Positions 5,067 through 5,278 of a DNA stretch of 5,278 bases are shown one piece after another. The notes below the pieces were generated by a model that saw nothing but the letters and a program-made list of their open reading frames with translations, did not search any database and had not been told where the DNA came from. Position 1 is the stretch's first letter, and the number at the start of each line of letters is the position of its first letter. Source of the stretch: Bacillota bacterium. GTDB taxonomy: Bacteria > Bacillota > GCA-003054495 > Carboxydocellales > JAJZTU01. The position numbers and the translations under genes are program-made. The stretch covers positions 1-5,278 of the forward strand of contig JAJZTU010000241.1 in assembly GCA_021848765.1 (NCBI GenBank), read 5' to 3'.

Positions 5067-5210
5067 TTGACACCTGGCTTAATTGAAGAGATTTTGGAAA
5101 GCATTGGCTTGGAGAAGATACTGCCGGAAACCGAGGGCAATAGAATGAAGCGGGATGTTTGCCTTGAGGGTGAGGAAGCCGTTAATGTAAATGCTAAGCA
5201 CAAAGAATAG
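5067..5210 (+). CDS. small hypothetical protein, 47 aa, TTG start
   Basis: I chose TTG at 5067 because AAGGAGGG (5052-5059) is placed correctly before it. The upstream in-frame ATGs at 5001 and 5031 have no ribosome site, and the 5001 version would run through a GC-rich hairpin (5013-5026). The predicted protein starts MTPGLIEEILESIGLEKIL, an amphipathic acidic helix, and ends in a hydrophilic tail with one Cys. It has no signal peptide or membrane segment. I do not recognise it. Any promoter would have to be the one at 4876 with read-through of the terminator at 4942-4985, since none is evident between 4986 and 5050. A hairpin ATGCT (5031-5035) with AGCAT (5044-5048) ends just before the ribosome site. 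It is followed by a terminator-like hairpin, which supports a real transcription unit. Confidence 0.5.
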   Translation: MTPGLIEEILESIGLEKILPETEGNRMKRDVCLEGEEAVNVNAKHKE

Positions 5211-5233
5211 GTTCGAAGCAGCAGGATGAACAT

Positions 5234-5268
5234 ACGAAGCTGGGTAGCTTAAAGTTACCCGGCTTTGT
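5234..5268 (+). terminator. terminator-like hairpin after the 47-aa ORF
   Basis: ACGAAGCTGGGTA (5234-5246) pairs with TACCCGGCTTTGT (5256-5268), 13 bp with two G-U pairs and a 9-nt loop. The following sequence, TGTCGTAGAT, is not a real T-tract, so termination may be weak. The hairpin lies 24 nt after the ORF stop. Confidence 0.5.
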
Positions 5269-5278
5269 TGTCGTAGAT

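Noticed and set aside
5067..5072. TTGACA, a perfect -35 hexamer
   Set aside because: No -10 lies 15-19 nt downstream, and the bases are explained as the TTG start and second codon of the 47-aa ORF.

Overview
The window looks like a chromosomal segment of a low-to-mid GC Firmicute. Signs are strong AGGAGG-type ribosome binding sites, extended -10 sigma-A promoters and an NtrC-type regulator with sigma-54 promoters. The style suggests a Clostridia/Peptococcaceae (Desulfotomaculum-like) genome, but that placement is inference from style, not from a marker gene.

Layout, left to right. Positions 1-278 are regulatory. They hold a perfect 19-bp palindrome (31-49), a probable leftward sigma-A promoter that seems to serve a divergent gene just entering the window on the minus strand, a second palindrome (129-143), and a near-perfect sigma-54 -24/-12 promoter (176-192) facing right. 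Positions 279-3663 hold a two-gene operon: a membrane sensor histidine kinase (671 aa) overlapping by 14 nt an NtrC/AtoC-type sigma-54-dependent response regulator (460 aa). All phosphotransfer, ATPase and sigma-54-contact motifs are intact. The operon ends at a terminator (3767-3800).

Positions 3818-3845 carry an unusual composite promoter, in which a sigma-54 -24/-12 element and a sigma-A -35/extended -10 element share the same TTGGCA. It drives a 13-codon leader ORF with a perfect Shine-Dalgarno, then a 158-aa exported, extremely lysine/alanine-rich, histone-H1-like protein (3957-4433) built from tandem repeats, followed by a strong terminator. Positions 4624-4854 encode a small acidic helical protein. 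At 4876-4985 a promoter is followed within about 75 nt by a strong terminator, which could be a small RNA or an attenuator leader. A 47-aa ORF with a TTG start (5067-5210) and a final hairpin (5234-5268) close the window.

How it may work together (inference): the kinase senses an external or envelope signal, the regulator activates sigma-54 RNA polymerase, the sigma-54 promoter at 176 would give positive autoregulation, and the composite promoter at 3818 would make the secreted polycation a likely target while sigma-A supplies a basal or alternative level.
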